Assembly (NCBI RefSeq): GCF_000203795.2
Contig: NW_006281103.1
Location: 1,263,929 to 1,327,928 of the forward strand
Direction of reading: 5' to 3'
Length of the DNA stretch: 64,000 nt
Origin: Batrachochytrium dendrobatidis JAM81
Lineage: Eukaryota; Chytridiomycota; Chytridiomycetes; Rhizophydiales
The number at the start of each line of letters is the position of its first letter. Positions within the stretch are counted from its first letter, which is position 1. Position numbers and translations under genes: made by a program. Positions 1 through 14,100 of this stretch are shown here, in pieces. The notes beneath the pieces were generated by a model. It did no database searches and was not told the origin of the DNA. It saw only the letters and a list, made by a program, of their open reading frames with translations.

Positions 1-3000
1 GAGATACCACAGGAAAATGGTCAGAAATACTGCCAGCCCACAGAATAAGCAATCCTGTATTCAAGTGGAAATATCAATTTACCTGAAGTTCAAGCACATA
101 ACTGGCAATCTTTTGAAACTTTTGGAAGTTGATCAAATTGCCCTCTAATTTTGTCTTGCCACAAGTTTCCAAAAACACCTGCATATCCATATCATTTTGA
201 GCCATTCATCCAGTTACAAAGTCAGTATAATATTGAATTGCTTTTAAAATAATATGGATCCCCGTCAAAACAAACATACCAAATCTCCTTGATAAACCCC
301 AGGAAAGGGTACAAGCGGAGGCTCTACAGCGTGAACCTTTGTTCTCAAAAGCTTGTAATTCAGCTCACTCGACGTCAACCGCTTCAACTCTTCAAAAGAT
401 TTGATAAATTTTCCACCAATCAGCTATACCAGTACAAACACAGTTGTCAGTTTCAATCAAGTATATAAGGGTGCATAAAATTAGTATGATATTCATTGTA
501 ATCCATTGGCTTTACCACCATACAATAAACACGTACCTCCTTAGTTTTCTTGAGTCGATAGACAGAGGAAGATTGAAGTGCAGCAAGCACTTCCTTGACC
601 CCGTTAAAGTTGTTGAGTTTTTCCAATTGCTAATATTTCCTCAAGCCATGCATTAATACTCATCACTATCAACTCGGTCTAAACAAATTTTCAATAAGCT
701 ATACCTGAGCCAATGCAATAATTTTTTCCATCATCGCGGCACGAAGCTTGATATTGTCTTTGATGGTAACAATTTCAGTAATCAACCAATGAACGACATG
801 GTTAGACCAGCGCACCATGCGAATAATATTGGGTGCACGTGTTTCCTTGTCATCCTTCATCCAAGCCAAATCCAAAAACTCGCGGGCCTAATCATGTATT
901 GGATAGTTGTAAATGTCAAGTCTATTATACATCCGCCAATGCACTCTAGATAAACATATAAATGACCACTAGAAATTGTACCTTGATTGCATTAAAAAGC
1001 TCAAATTCAATTAAAGTCAATTGGCGAGCAACCTCGATGGGATCTAAATCAACCATCTTGAGTTTCAAATCATCCATAAAAATTTCAGATTTCTTGTTGA
1101 ACGCACTCCATGGAGCACTGATTGGACGAGATACTGTTTCCATCATTTTTGATTCGCGGTTTGATGCAATGTCTGTAGAAACACGCTTTAGCAACGCTTT
1201 TGGAAGAATTGGTTTTGGACATTGTGATGGCATTTCAATTAGTGGTGCTTCCACTCCGGTAAGCTATGCAATATTGAACAATACTCGTTAAACGCGGCCA
1301 GAGAAACAATAAATATCTTTCCAATATGTTTCTCTACCTTTCGGTTCATGCATGTCTTTAGCATTTGTGCAAGCTTGGGGTTTTCAAGAGCATCCATAAA
1401 TGTAGTCAACAATTGAACTAGCTTTGGATTGGACTGAAAATCAGACCAATACTGCTCCATCCAATACTTGATCATATTTGCAGCCCTGACAACATAAAAA
1501 AACTGTGATTAGAATAGTCGATATTAAATCACAAGTGAATTATGAATACTATATTAAATCAGTCATACTTTAGAATAACAGACGATGAATTAGACGAAGT
1601 TGATCCAGGTTCTAGAGATTTGGATGCTGAGCTAATACTATCGCGGCAAATCTTTGTGATTCGTTCAAGCAATTCCTTGCTGTCAATATAAACAGTATGG
1701 GTTAGCAGTAATGCCTGCAAGTATTGGTTGTCTAAAATCCACCAATATGAATGTCAATATCAAGTATATCATAATCAAGAACTATAACTCCAAAAAATAT
1801 CGAGATATTCACCATAAGTTGCAGGATCTACAAGACGCTCAATAAGTTTGTCGATTGTCCCAGCCTTGACACTTTTTTGGCCTGCTTCGTTTTTTAAAAA
1901 TATAATTTCTCCAAGTGATTCATCTTTTTCGTCTTGTTTGTTTTGTTTCTGCTGCCCTTCCTCGATTTGGAACATGACCTAATACCAATTAAATCAGTCA
2001 TGTCAGCAATATATCATTTGACAAACCATTAACATGATTCGAGAAATAGTGCCTTGAATAAGCAGATATTACTTTTTCAGTAATGCCTTTGCGAAGTTTC
2101 TCAATTTCTGCACGAAGATCCTGTGCTTCTAATTCCGCCAACATTCTAAGATTCTCACTTGACTAGAGGATGAAATAATTTGTCAATGGTTTAGCTTTTT
2201 GGAAATAGGTAACTGCATTGTTTACTTTTACCAAACACACTCCAATCCATGCTTACCTTGAAACGCTCCTCAAGCATAATGCGTTGCGCTTCGGCATCAT
2301 CCAACTGAGCCTTCACTTCAATATATTGTCTGTATATTTTTGTATTTCCTTCAGAGTCTTCAGTTTCTTTTGAAGCAACACTAGCATCAGCATTTTCGTT
2401 TAAAATGTGCAACTGACTTGCTTTAATAGCATCTTCGGAATGTTTTTTTTGATAGTTCTACAAAGATTCATGTGTTGATATTAAAATCTTGACACTTTCT
2501 TTTCTACTGCTATATATACTCTTACCAAAAATGCTCGTTCTGTTTCTTCTGCACGTTTAAAAATAGTTTGAACTTGATCTTTCTGCTGCTTTGTGATATT
2601 TGCTAGATTTTGTTTGTAGTAATCCTCCTGTTGCGCTGCTGTAGTTTCAAGAACTTGGATTTGCAACTTTACACCAGATTGTTTATACGACAAAATGATA
2701 ATTTTCATGGAATTAGTTGAATTAAATAGTATGAATATTTAATCAAAAATGTGGTTCAATAAAGTACCTTTAAATACGATATAGTTGAAGCCTGTCGCTC
2801 AATTTCGTCCTGCCAAAACTGAAGCTGCATCATATACTTTTCTCCGGTTTCTCTATCTGGAATACCGACTGATTGCTATTTTATTCAAGTGTCCACATAT
2901 AGAATGATATCAGTATAGTTGGTAGATTTCAATCAATATGGTAATCACGTTCATGTGTCATGGAATTCCAAAGCAAAGGCAAGTGTAAATAAACATGGTT

Positions 3001-4199
3001 TTTGTTAATCATGACACTTACTTCCATTAGTCGATTTTTGTACATTGATATGTGCTTTTCTTCAATAAGCTGATGAAGAGCGTCCTGTTAAAAACATGAT
3101 AAAGTTGGTACAACATCATTGAAAATTCGATAAATATCCTGGAATAAACAATCGACATTTTATAATAGATGCAGCGACTTACCTGGCATCTGTCTTCAAA
3201 TATGGCTTGTCCTATAAGTAATTCTATGCAAAGCTCCTTGAGTTTGACAGGATCTGAAGGTAGTTCGCTGTCAAGCTGGCCCAATTGTGTTTTTTTCCAC
3301 TGTTATATTAACATGAGCCCACAAACAGAGTTAGTGACATATATCATGACTGCCAATAAATACTGCACTCATCAACTGGCTTGCCTGCAATATATTTCGA
3401 GATGCAGTGATGCGTTCTAACGATTGAATCACGGTTATTTAAACGTGTTAGTATTGACCATCTATACAACATAGTCCGACTATCTATGGATACAAGTATA
3501 TTTCAAGCCAAATACCTTGGATAAGTGATTCGATTTGAGGATCGTCAGTATATTCGCAAGCACAGTTGCCTAATTTATTTTTGATTAGCAAATCCGGCCC
3601 ATAGCTAAGAATCCGCCGCACAGCATCCATTTCTCGACAGGCAGCAGCCAAATGCAAAGCGGTGTTGCCTTGTAAATCTACAGCGTCAATATTAATTGTA
3701 GGCTAAAGCAGGAACTCGATAGTATTAGTACGAGTTCACCAATTGAAATGCAGCTATTGCTGTTGAACGGGTGTCTGCTATGAAGCTAGACTCGTACGGA
3801 CATCCAGGACATGGAGATGCAGGAGTTGAGGTGTAGTAAGCGTGGCTGTACCCCACTATCACAACTACTGTATACACAAATGGCCTCGACTGTTTACCAT
3901 TCCATTAGTTGCGCAATACTCGACACCCTACGTGTCGCCTGCCCCATATTATATCGAGTAATATTCCGTGCCTGTTGCAACACGGTGAAATGATATCAAT
4001 GCATGGCAATATTGAACAGTACCTGTTGAAGTAGCATTTCAAGACATGCACTACTGCCATTACTGGCAGCAATATGCAAAGCCGTTCGTCCATCATCTGG
4101 TCCCGCAAAATTAATATCATGCTGAGCCGACTCGGGTCCATCAATTAGTTTCCGTAACAACACTACGTCCAGTTTGGATACTGCTGTGATTATCTCCAT
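1..4199 (-). CDS. Ankyrin-repeat Ras guanine-nucleotide exchange factor (RasGEF), 3' end missing
   Basis: Likely activates a Ras-family GTPase by nucleotide exchange. The minus strand starts with ATG at 4199. It encodes an N-terminal ankyrin block (GRTALHIAA in exon 1, 4023-4199; GNTALHLAAA in the next exon, about 3519-3702). Several short exons of charged coiled coil follow (about 3425-2100). Then comes a RasGEF N-terminal (REM) segment (KAGTIDKLIERLVDP near 1860; YWMEQYWSDF near 1450). The catalytic CDC25-type domain begins at about 1060 (LDPIEVARQLTLIEF) and continues through RWSNHVVHWL (about 800), FNGVKEVLAAL, a PFPGVY loop and INFQKF (about 150). The end of the catalytic domain is beyond the left edge. 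About 17 exons are present, and I did not fix every junction. Intron 1 is long (about 320 nt) and less AT-rich than its surroundings. The intron with its donor at 3384 appears to be GC-AG. Domain order is seen directly; the Ras substrate is inferred from the family. Confidence 0.8.
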
Positions 4200-4563
4200 T
4201 GCTGTTGAGAATGCAATATAAAGTTGACCAAATATTGATAGTCAAGATTAGATATTGGTTGCTTGGAAAACAAGCTCGGGTTTTACTAGAACGCATTTAT
4301 ATTAGACACGTGACCTGGTATGGTAAGAATCTTGACTATTCAGCCAAATTGCATATATTTATTGCATATATTGCATTCATGCAACTCTCCAACTGCATCC
4401 ATCCAAGTGCTTGGATTTGCCAAATGCAATAACTTGACTCTAATAAAAATGTAAATTTACGCAGTAAAGCATAACAGATTTGTGCTGGGCTTTATATTTC
4501 TATTCAATTTATAGCAACCTCTATTTTCAAACTATTAAAGATATAAATAAAATTGAAACTTGC
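4200..4563. other. Intergenic, upstream of the RasGEF gene and downstream of the CEP83-like gene
   Basis: This 364-bp AT-rich stretch lies between the RasGEF start codon (4199) and the stop of the CEP83-like gene (4564), both on the minus strand. It should hold the RasGEF promoter and the 3' end of the neighbour. I see no ORF, repeat or RNA gene in it. Confidence 0.5.
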
Positions 4564-7500
4564 TTATATTCCTTCTGATTGCAAGAAACTCATGAATCCT
4601 GTTTGTCTGCGATGCATTTCTTCCTGTTGAGTTCCTGCCAATTTGATCTGGGTATCGAGCGATTGCCTAGTGTAATATACAGATTAAATCATATTTCTTA
4701 ATTTAAACATTCAAAAAACATACTTTAGAGTTTGAACCTCTGTTTTGTATGCGCGAATCTTGTTTTTAAAAGATTCCAATTTGGATCCATAACGTTGATC
4801 TTGCTAAAAATATAAAACTTTGTTGGTATCTTATAGAAACAGTGTCTATACAAATTATATTGTTCTTCAGCTTGAACTGCATTTACCTGTTCAAGAACAT
4901 TGCATAGCTTTGCTGCTTTTTCACGATTTTTTAAATTATCTTGAGATAAAGACTCTATCTTTTTGGCTGACTGGAGTCGCTCTTGCAAGAGAAAACTCTA
5001 ACAACGTCATAACGCAATATAAAATACAATCAGTATGGAATTATAAAATAGAACTAGTATGTATTTATCTTGGCTTACCTTTTGTCTTTCCAAATCATGC
5101 ATAAGTGCTTCGCGCTCTTTGTTGGATTGATCTTGCAACAGCTCAAGATCCAAAATGTGATTTTTGACAGACTGTTCAAGCAGTGTAGTTTTTTGACTAA
5201 ATGATATCATGAATTAGTTGATGGGTAAATGTTGAACACATACTTTTATCCAAAATAGTCTACGGATCATCCATCAATGTATTACTGTTGTGAATTTAGT
5301 TTCTGCTTGTAGTCTTCCAGGCTGGAATTTGCGGTACTCAACATAGTGTCTATTTCAAGACAGCGTGATTGAAGATGATTACATTCTGATTGAAAGTTGT
5401 CTCTTTCGCTTATCAATGATTTGTTCATGGAATTTAATGACTCTTGATTGGATGTCAGTTCGCGTATTTCAGCCTTGAGACGATCTTGCTCCTATACAGT
5501 ATATAGTTGAAATCAAACCATGCACAATAATGGAATTCAGCACTGATATCCAAATCATTGCTTGCTTAAAGAATCGACTATTTACCGTAGATGTCTGCTG
5601 ACGGAATGATTCGTCTCTATTATGAAGTTCAGACAATCGCTGTTTAAACACTTCCAAGCTTCGCTCAATCTATCAATATATTTATTTTTAAATTAGCTTT
5701 TGATATATTAAAAACAATCAATGCTGGGTACAAGATAAAAGCGCAACTTACATCCGCCTTTTCACTTTCAAGAGTAGACAGTTTGGCCCACTCTTCTTCT
5801 CGGATCAATCTGCATTTTTCCATATGCTCCTTTTCACTATGGCATATTTTATGTGACATGTCTTGAATTGTACTATTTAACGTCTTGATTGAACTTGAAT
5901 TGATATCACAACAAATTAAAGTTAGTTTTGATAGCAATTAAATGATCAAAAGTGGCGTAAAATACCTCTTAAGCTCAACAATCTTATCCTTTAAATCACC
6001 AACCACATTCTGGTTTTCAGTACGCTCCTTCAACACTGTCATCTTCATGTCGCTGATATTTACGCTACAATAGTGTAAAATAAATGATAAAGTTCCACCA
6101 GTAGCAGATTATTGTGCATGTTTAGTATATCAACACATTTCAGTAACATGGCCAACACCGCGATTCTTACTTGAATTGATGAGTATTTTCCTCCATTCTA
6201 CTTTTAGTCTTATCAAGCTCCTTTTTTAAAGATATACATTCGGCTGTAAGATCATCTTGATGACGCAATGTTTTGCTCAATTCCTGTTCCAAAGATGCAA
6301 CATTTGCTTGCAGTGAGTCTTTTTCTGTTTGAAGAACTTTGGCCTCACCAAGCTGTTCAGCAAGTTGCCGTTTGTGAGAGCGCAGATTCTGTTCATAATC
6401 TAGTCTAAGCTGTTCTTTTTCTGCCCTAATTTATTCAAATTGCATTGAATCACGTTGGTGTAAATGTTAGCAATTTGCAATATTTGTACTCGTGAATCTA
6501 TGGCAAGAATATTACTGTGGATATTGACTTGAGCCAATAAACTATAATTCATCAACTCACCTCACTTCGTCAAGTTCAGAAAGAAGCATAGTTGTTTTAA
6601 GCTCCAATTCCACTTTTTCACGCTGGACTATGCGAAGCCGTTCAGTATCAGATTCGGCATCTAGTAATGCATATTATTTGTACAAAATAAAAATCAATAC
6701 ATTATTTGATATGTCATATTACACCCTGATACAGTATTGATCACACCAGGTTTATAAACTTACCCAAAGACTGTTGCAAAGTCAAAAATCGTGCTTCCCA
6801 TTGCTTAACTTCTTCCAATTTTGCTATATGGATTTCCTTGATCTCTCTGGCATGGCGCGAGTTCTGAATTGAAATCATATCACATTCATCATAGATAAAA
6901 ATATAAGCAACAGTGCTATCAAAATAAACTGTTATGCTTAATCATGTGGTTTAAACATACCAATTGATCCTTATCCAAGTAAAGTGATTCAACCTCGCGT
7001 TTGGATTTATAGTACAAATCTCTGTACTTGTCATTTTCCTAATCAACTCAAAGGTTTGAATTTAGAATCTACTGTAAACCATCATACTTGTCAAGACATA
7101 ATATCCTATCCAAATATTTTGACAAATCTAAACACTTTTGCAGAGTTTCACCGAGATACAGCTAACCTTTGACAAAAGCACCCATTTAGATTTTTGTGAT
7201 TGCTCAAGCTCATTTTGAATCTGCAGTCGTAGTACCTCCATATCTCTATTTCATAAAAACGATTCAATGCATTGATCATTCAAACCAATGTCAAACTCAA
7301 AGTGTGAATTTACGATGTAGACTCCATTTTAGCCCTGATATGATCCATCTCTGTATCTCTTTGGTCAACCAACTGTTTCCAAAACTGCAATGATTTAGTG
7401 GTGTCTTGTTCAGCAATTTCCTAAAAGTGTATAAATAAATAGTTTGATATGATTCATTTGATTCAAATACAAATCTGTGTATAGACATTTGCACTAGACG

Positions 7501-7870
7501 GACATAAAACTCACCTTTTCTTTGAGAGCTACTTTATACTCTTTAGCAGCTTCTTCAGATTTAGTTTGAAGTGTTGCATAAGCTTCCTTGAGCTGTTACA
7601 TGGTCATCAAATTCGATTCAAGTGTAAAATGGATGAGCTGAAAATATATCATAATCATTAAACATTTTTTCACATACAGTTAAACTGTAGTTTAAAGTTT
7701 TGATTGGCTTGTAGTTACAATGTTACATGGCGGTAGATGCACATTAAAAACTCGGGCGTTGATATACAAACCTGCTCGAAATTCTCGCGGTAACACTCAT
7801 TATCTTGTTTGACTGTTTCAACAAGTGCAAGTGCAGCCCGTAGTTTATCTAGAATATCGTCTTTTGACAT
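4564..7870 (-). CDS. CEP83/CCDC41-like coiled-coil protein (probable centriole distal-appendage protein)
   Basis: The start ATG is at 7868-7870 (MSKDDILDKLRAALAL) and the stop at 4564-4566 (ending MSFLQSEGI). The product is almost entirely charged heptad coiled coil, split over more than a dozen exons. An early segment (MEVLRLQIQNELEQSQ, near 7240) followed by a KENDKYRDLYYKSKREVE stretch (near 7010) resembles the conserved LRAQIQQELE...EVEKYRAVYNKLR region of animal CEP83. A late LQERLQSAKKIESL segment (near 4970) resembles the matching C-terminal part. CEP83 anchors mother centrioles and basal bodies to membrane. The gene is divergent from a kinesin-2 gene with 269 bp between the start codons, which supports a flagellar role. 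Similarity between coiled coils can mislead, so the family assignment is inference. The safe call is a long coiled-coil protein. Confidence 0.5.
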
Positions 7871-8139
7871 GAATAATACAGCCAAACGTGGTTTGTCGGT
7901 TTAAATATTTAATGATACGACACGAAACCATGTTCATATGAATTTAATCTACAACACGTGATGGAAACTTGCCAAGTTTTGGCCATAAACCCATGGTTTA
8001 ACCTATACTAATGCATCTATAAAGCAAGTTTTTCTGTTTAGTATCTTTAGAGTTTAATTCTCCAACCCATTTTTAGCTGAACTTGTTCATTCACGCGAAC
8101 CAAATATACATTACTAAAAACCAATAGCTGTATCAATAC
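7871..8139. promoter_or_regulatory. Divergent promoter region between CEP83-like gene and kinesin-2
   Basis: These 269 bp separate two head-to-head start codons, so both promoters must lie here. It is AT-rich. It contains a near-palindrome centred on CCATGG at about 7988-8000 (AAACCCATGGTTT). I cannot assign a factor to that site. Confidence 0.5.
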
Positions 8140-11009
8140 ATGACAATTATGACGCACGGTGCAGAAAATGTTATGGTGGTTTGTCGATGTAGGCCTTTTA
8201 GTGAAAAGGAAAAGGCTGCAGGTCATTTCAAAATATGCAACATTGATCCAAAAAACTGTGTCATTTCGTTAAAAAATCCAAAACAAGAAAGCGACATCAA
8301 AACGTTTACGTTTGACTCGGCATTTGATGAAGGATGTACTCAGGCAAGTGATTTGGTTTTGCTAGTTTTGTTTAACCAAAAAAATCGGTTGGATACATGG
8401 TCAATTCAATACTATTTATTCGCGACTAACAACCAGATTTTATCAAATACTGGGGCAATCTACTATTTTAAACCATATTAGACCGAGGTATACTCTGAAA
8501 CCGCGCAAGTCATTGTGGATGCTGCCCTAGAAGGTTTTAATGGCACAGTACTTGTATATGGTATGTACATAGGATGCTGGTTGAATTCAAGTCATTTTTT
8601 GAACTGTAGAATACGCTCATAGACTGGGATATCATACTAAAGAGTTTGTCAAACACTGCACTATTTAGGTCAGACTGGTACGGGTAAAACCTTTTCAATG
8701 CAGGGTATACCAACCACTCCGCATCTTCGGGGTATCATTCCAAAGACTTTTCATCATATTTTTGATCACATTGCTCAAACATCACAAAAAAAGTTTCTTG
8801 TACGAGTTTCATTTTTAGAAATTTACAATGAGGAAATCAAGGACTTGCTTATCAAAGCCAACAAAAATCCAAAAGGTGGTCTTGATCTCAAAGAACATCC
8901 AGAAACGGGTATCTATGTTAAAGATCTATCAGCATTTGTTGTAAAGAGCGTTGAGGAGATGGAGCATTTGATGGATGTAGGAAATAAGCATCGGTCTGTT
9001 GGCGCGACACTGATGAATGAAAACTCGTCACGATCGCATTCTATTTTTAGTATTACTATTGAATCATCCGAGCCTGGACCGGATGGACAGGATCGTTACG
9101 TTTCAGGAAAACTTAATTTGGTTGACCTTGCAGGATCTGAACGACAATCCAAAACGGGTGCGTCGGGAGACCGACTTAAAGAAGCCACCAAGATTAATTT
9201 GTCACTTTCAGCACTTGGAAATTGCATTTCAGCACTTGTAGATGGTCGCAGTTCACACATTCCCTATCGCGATTCTAAACTCACTCGACTTCTTCAAGAC
9301 TCTTTGGGTGGAAATGCAAAAACGCTCATGATTGCCACTCTTAGTCCAGCAAGCTACAATTTTGAAGAAACACTAAGCACTCTGAGATATGCAAATCGTG
9401 CCAAGAGTATCAAGAATAAGCCAGTGGTCAATGAAGATCCAAAAGATACAATGCTTCGAGAATACCAAGAAGAAATTGAAAACCTTCGACGAGCTCTTGA
9501 AGCTAGAAAGCAAGGAGGAGGAGCTCCGCGTATTATTACCAAAGTCATCAAAAAGCAGGTTACCAAAAAGGTGCAAAAGCTTATTCAGCGAAAAAAGAAT
9601 GCACCTGAATCCGATTTAGTTGATGAAGTTGGTAACCAAACAGAGTCTGAAAGCCAAAATTATGCTTTTTCCGATGTGATTGAGGAAAGCATAGCAACTC
9701 AAGACAAGCAGGGAGATGACGAGAGTAGTTTGAATGTAGAGCAAAACATCATTACAGAAAACTCTAGCTGTAATTTAGCACAACTTGATCCCGAAACTAT
9801 TGCTAAACTGCAAGCTGAAGTAGAGGCTGAAAAACGAGCGCTTCTTGCGTCAAAAGACATTGTTATTGAAGAAAAGGAGCGCATTGCAATGGAGCTAGAG
9901 AAACGTGCAGCAGATCTTGAAAAGGAGCGACAGGAGCGAGAGTTTTTAGAATCCAAGTTAAAGGCAATGGAGGGAAAATTATTAATAGGAGGATTGAACA
10001 TTGTAGATAAGATTAATGAGCAGGAGCGTGAGTTATTGGAGGCACAAAATAAGCTTCAAGAGCAGCATCGACGCGAACGGGAATTGCAGCTACAGCTTGA
10101 GCAAAAGCAAGAAGCACAGTTACAGTTGGAGGAAAGCCATGCATCTTTACAAGAAGAAGTTGATGTCAAAACCAAGAAACTTATGAAGCTATGGACAAAA
10201 CTACAAGAAGTCAAAACAGAGATCTCAGATGCCAAGGACGAGTTTCGCAATGAACGCGAGGATCTACTCGATACAATCAGAGAACTATCAAGAGAATTGA
10301 GTTTAAAGTTGACAATAATTGATAATTTTATACCCACAGAAGAACGAATTAAAATTGAAAAGCGTGCGTTGTACGATGAAGAAAAGGATGACTGGATAAT
10401 GACTACACAGCGAGATCTAAAACAGCACGTGGATCTTCCAGTGTCTATACCAACAATCAAAAGGCCGATATGTCAATACTCCAAAATTATGATGACGATG
10501 GGTGATACCAATCCACGATATCGATATGATAATATTCTAACACTTCCGGTAATTGACTCATGGGTTAAATTTACATGATGTTTTTTTAAATAGCCCAATG
10601 TCACTGGTATATAGTTGTATGCTAAAACCAGTATGACTATTTATAGATTGAACTTCCAGAGAGAACAACATTGCAAAATGAGGCACCCAAGCATGGAGGC
10701 CGAGAAATTACAGCATTGAAAGGAATGTTGGATTATACACTGTTTCAGGAGAGTGAAGACATGTACGTATCATCAGACCTGATGGGAGAAGAAGATATTT
10801 CAGGATATTCCAGCAACGATATATTGGGAAGTGGAGATGGATATCAACCACAAGGGACAACACACCAACGCAGACGATCGGTGGATCAACGACGCGTATT
10901 AGGAAAAGTAGAAAAAGTGTCATCAGAAGTCGCGACAAGTAATATAAAGACAAGTAAAGCAGAATATCCCAGCAGTAAAGCAGGAATGGCAAAAGGTCGA
11001 TATGCATAA
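8140..11009 (+). CDS. Kinesin-2 motor subunit, KIF3B type (intraflagellar transport)
   Basis: Plus-end microtubule motor that should drive anterograde intraflagellar transport. Exons are 8140-8343, 8482-8560, 8669-10548 and 10647-11009, all phase-consistent, giving 841 aa. The motor domain fills about residues 1-350: P-loop GQTGTGKT near 95, switch I NENSSRSH near 212, switch II DLAGSE near 248. The neck reads NEDPKDTMLREYQEEI, typical of kinesin-2. The stalk and tail match KIF3B rather than KIF3A: a NIVDKINEQ stretch, EEVDVKTKKLMKLWTKLQ, the IIDNFIPTEE block, YDEEKDDW and RYRYDNILTLPIELPE. The first intron starts with GC (CAG|GCAAGT at 8344) instead of GT; the frame requires it. The C-terminal tail beyond about residue 730 is low-complexity. 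A kinesin-2 subunit in a fungus implies a flagellated zoospore. Confidence 0.95.
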
Positions 11010-11120
11010 AAAATGAAGATTGAATTGCAAACGTTGTTTTTTCGGACAAGTTTTTTTTAGAAAATTGTTGATTGAATCGAATACAAATTTACTATCAATT
11101 CTGGACCTGCCGTTTATCTA

Positions 11121-14100
11121 ATGGAATCTTTTACTTGTTTGTATGGAGATGAATCGAGCAGTTCTCAACCCACGCCTGATGATCACATCGATCCAACTCA
11201 ATCCATTCCTACTATGAGAGTTGCAACCATAAACAATGTCATTCACTGTGATGGCAATTCAAGTTGAGTTTGCTTGATTGTCATGCAGTAAACTTGAACT
11301 GCATTGATTAGCGTATCAAGACGTTACACAACTGACAACACATTCAGCTAATTAAGATTCATTTCATGTGTATGTTTTATAGTGAATTTGCTTTATTCAG
11401 ACACTGATTCGGATTCTCAGCTTATTCCTACTCAGCTTGATGCTGGCTCACAGTCTCAATCCATTCAGCAGCCATTGTCTGTTTTGAATTCTGGAAGTGA
11501 ATTGTCAAGTTTGACTCCATCTAAACAGGATTCTCTGCATTCTAATCAACTTTTTACTTCAAATATTGTCCAATCTGATGTGCAGTCTTGTGAATCTGGA
11601 CTAAAAAATTGTGTTTCGGACATTTCTGTCATCCAATCCACTACTGAACAAATTGATTTGATGGACACTACGGCTTCTAATAGTCCTGTTCGTTTAGAAA
11701 CCATGAACTGTGATGTTGATATACCATTTGATTCTAATGTAAATGCAGTGCGTGATGTTCTCTCTACTGCAACGCAAGTTTATGCTTGTAATGACATGAT
11801 TAAGCAAGATTCTGTTCAAGAAACCGAGCATGAATCTGAAGGAACATTGACTCCTACTAAACCCATTAGTACTGTCATTGAACATGCAGACATTTCTGCT
11901 CAATTGTTGTTTGCATCTGAACAGGAAAACATTGTCATGGAGCAAGAATCAGCGTGTATCGATTCTGGCAATAGGACTGTAATACCACGCAAACAAGACG
12001 AATTCATCGAGGTTGACGACAAACTAAACAATCAACTGTCTGTGTCTACACTAGCAAGTCTTCCTTTAACTCACTTTGACACCAAACAAGTATGTGATGT
12101 TGAGATTCAAGCTTCTCAAGCCATTTCTGAATTACCTGCCGATCTTGCTAATGGCATGGACAATGGCGTGGATCATTCTCAAAAAACTACTTCTGCATAC
12201 ATAGGAACAACAGGAAAAAATACCACAGACCATGATATCCGATATTGGGGTGCTTCTTTTGGCACCGTGTCTGCTACTGAAATGCCTGCCTTTGATGATC
12301 ATGATTCGATCATGGAATCGCAAGATTTTCAATTCCAACCCGATTCCAATCCTCAGATATCGCAAAATAATTCAAACACTCCTTTACTTGCGCATCAGGA
12401 TACAGTATCTACCACACTTGACACTATTTTGGAGTCTACTGCTCAAGTATCTGCTGTATATCATCAGATGAAGACGTCGTGGTTAAATGATCAATCTCTG
12501 ATGAAGCAAAAGATGATCGAGTCCGAGTATCAACTTCAAGAAAGTCAGTCTCTTGTTTCATCCCTCAAGTCTCAACTTGCTTCAATAAGCGAAGAATCAA
12601 GAAACACTTTTGTTCGAAATAGAGAGCTTTTGCAGCAGTCATCTCAGATGAACTCTGATAAAATTATTGCAACTGTTTCTCCGCTTTTATCAGAGTGTTC
12701 TTTGATAAAGCAATCCATTGTGGGTATAAAAGATGAGTTGGCTACATCTACCAAGACTTTATTTGACGACACTAGACAGGTGTTGATTCAGTACCAAGCA
12801 GAGACGGCGGCTTTTCAAGCGAGCATAAAGGTAGTGTTTAAGGTGTTGTTCCAAATAGAGTTGGTCTTGCTACTGTATTTAAAATTATTTAAAATTATTT
12901 TGGGTTATTCTTTTAAAATGTGCAGCTAATTTTTTGATAATGAATCTTTTTGATGATAGGAGTCATACTCGACAGAAATTGCTACACTTGCAGACAATTT
13001 ACAGAAACAAAACTCTTTGCTTGAAAATGCGTACGGCGAATTGGCATCAACTTGCACAGAGCGCGACACTGCTATTGAACGGTTCAAGGGAATTCAGTGT
13101 TCGTTGACTGTAATTCACGACCGTTTTGCTAAACGTGAATCCAACTTTTTAAAATCACTAGAGTCTCATAAACACGAATACCAACAGCTAGAGCAGAATA
13201 TTGCTGAATTAACTTTGGAATGTCAGCTTGGTAAAACACACCGTGAAGAACTTGAAGCACAGATATCAAAAATGACCGAAATGGCAACTGTGGCTGAACA
13301 ACGAGCACTTGCCGCTGATGAACGTGATCTTCAATATAGTTCTGCTCAGTCTATACTTCAAACATCTCTGGATCTTGCTGAACAAAATCTTCAAGTAGTC
13401 AAATCTACTTTAAAAGAACGTGACGACGAGCTTGCTCAAGCCTACCTTGATTTAAAAGAGTTTTCTGAATGTACTCGCAACGCTTCAGAGCTATGGGAAG
13501 TTAAGCAAGCCGATTATGTTGCATGCATCAACAAACTTCGTCTTGAAATCAAAACATCTGAAGAATCGATGGAAGAAATGCAAACCAAATTCGATCAAGT
13601 TTCAAAACAGTTTGAGACCACCATGTCAGATCTAAACAAATCAATGGATGATTTTCAAAAGGTATCTATGGATTTGGAGCAGTCTCAAGTAGCACTTTTC
13701 ACCGCCGAGAATCACATTGATGCTTTAAAGCAGCGAGAGCTTGAAATGGAGCAGGAACTTTGCAGTAAATCCGCTGCTCTTGACGCTGCCAAATCAGAGA
13801 TTCAAGTCAACGTTGAAATGGCTGAAAAAACTAGTATGGAAAACTTGGCGGTCATATCCAAACTAGAATATGATTTACTAGAATCTGCTACATCCAAGGA
13901 AACACTTTACAAGGAATTAGTAGATACACGGGAAATTCTACAAGGAACCAAATCAATCTTGTCAGATTTACAACAGACACGTGCTGATATACAGTCTGAT
14001 TTTGAAATGCTAACAGCAACTCATGCTGAGTTTATACATGAATATCAGAAACTTGGCATGAGAATGAGTGAAAAAGATGCAGCCTTTTTAAAGCTCGAGT

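Noticed and set aside
9354..10460. Minus-strand Ser/Phe-rich ORFs opposite kinesin-2
   Set aside because: They mirror the Glu/Lys-rich coiled coil of the kinesin stalk, a common artefact.
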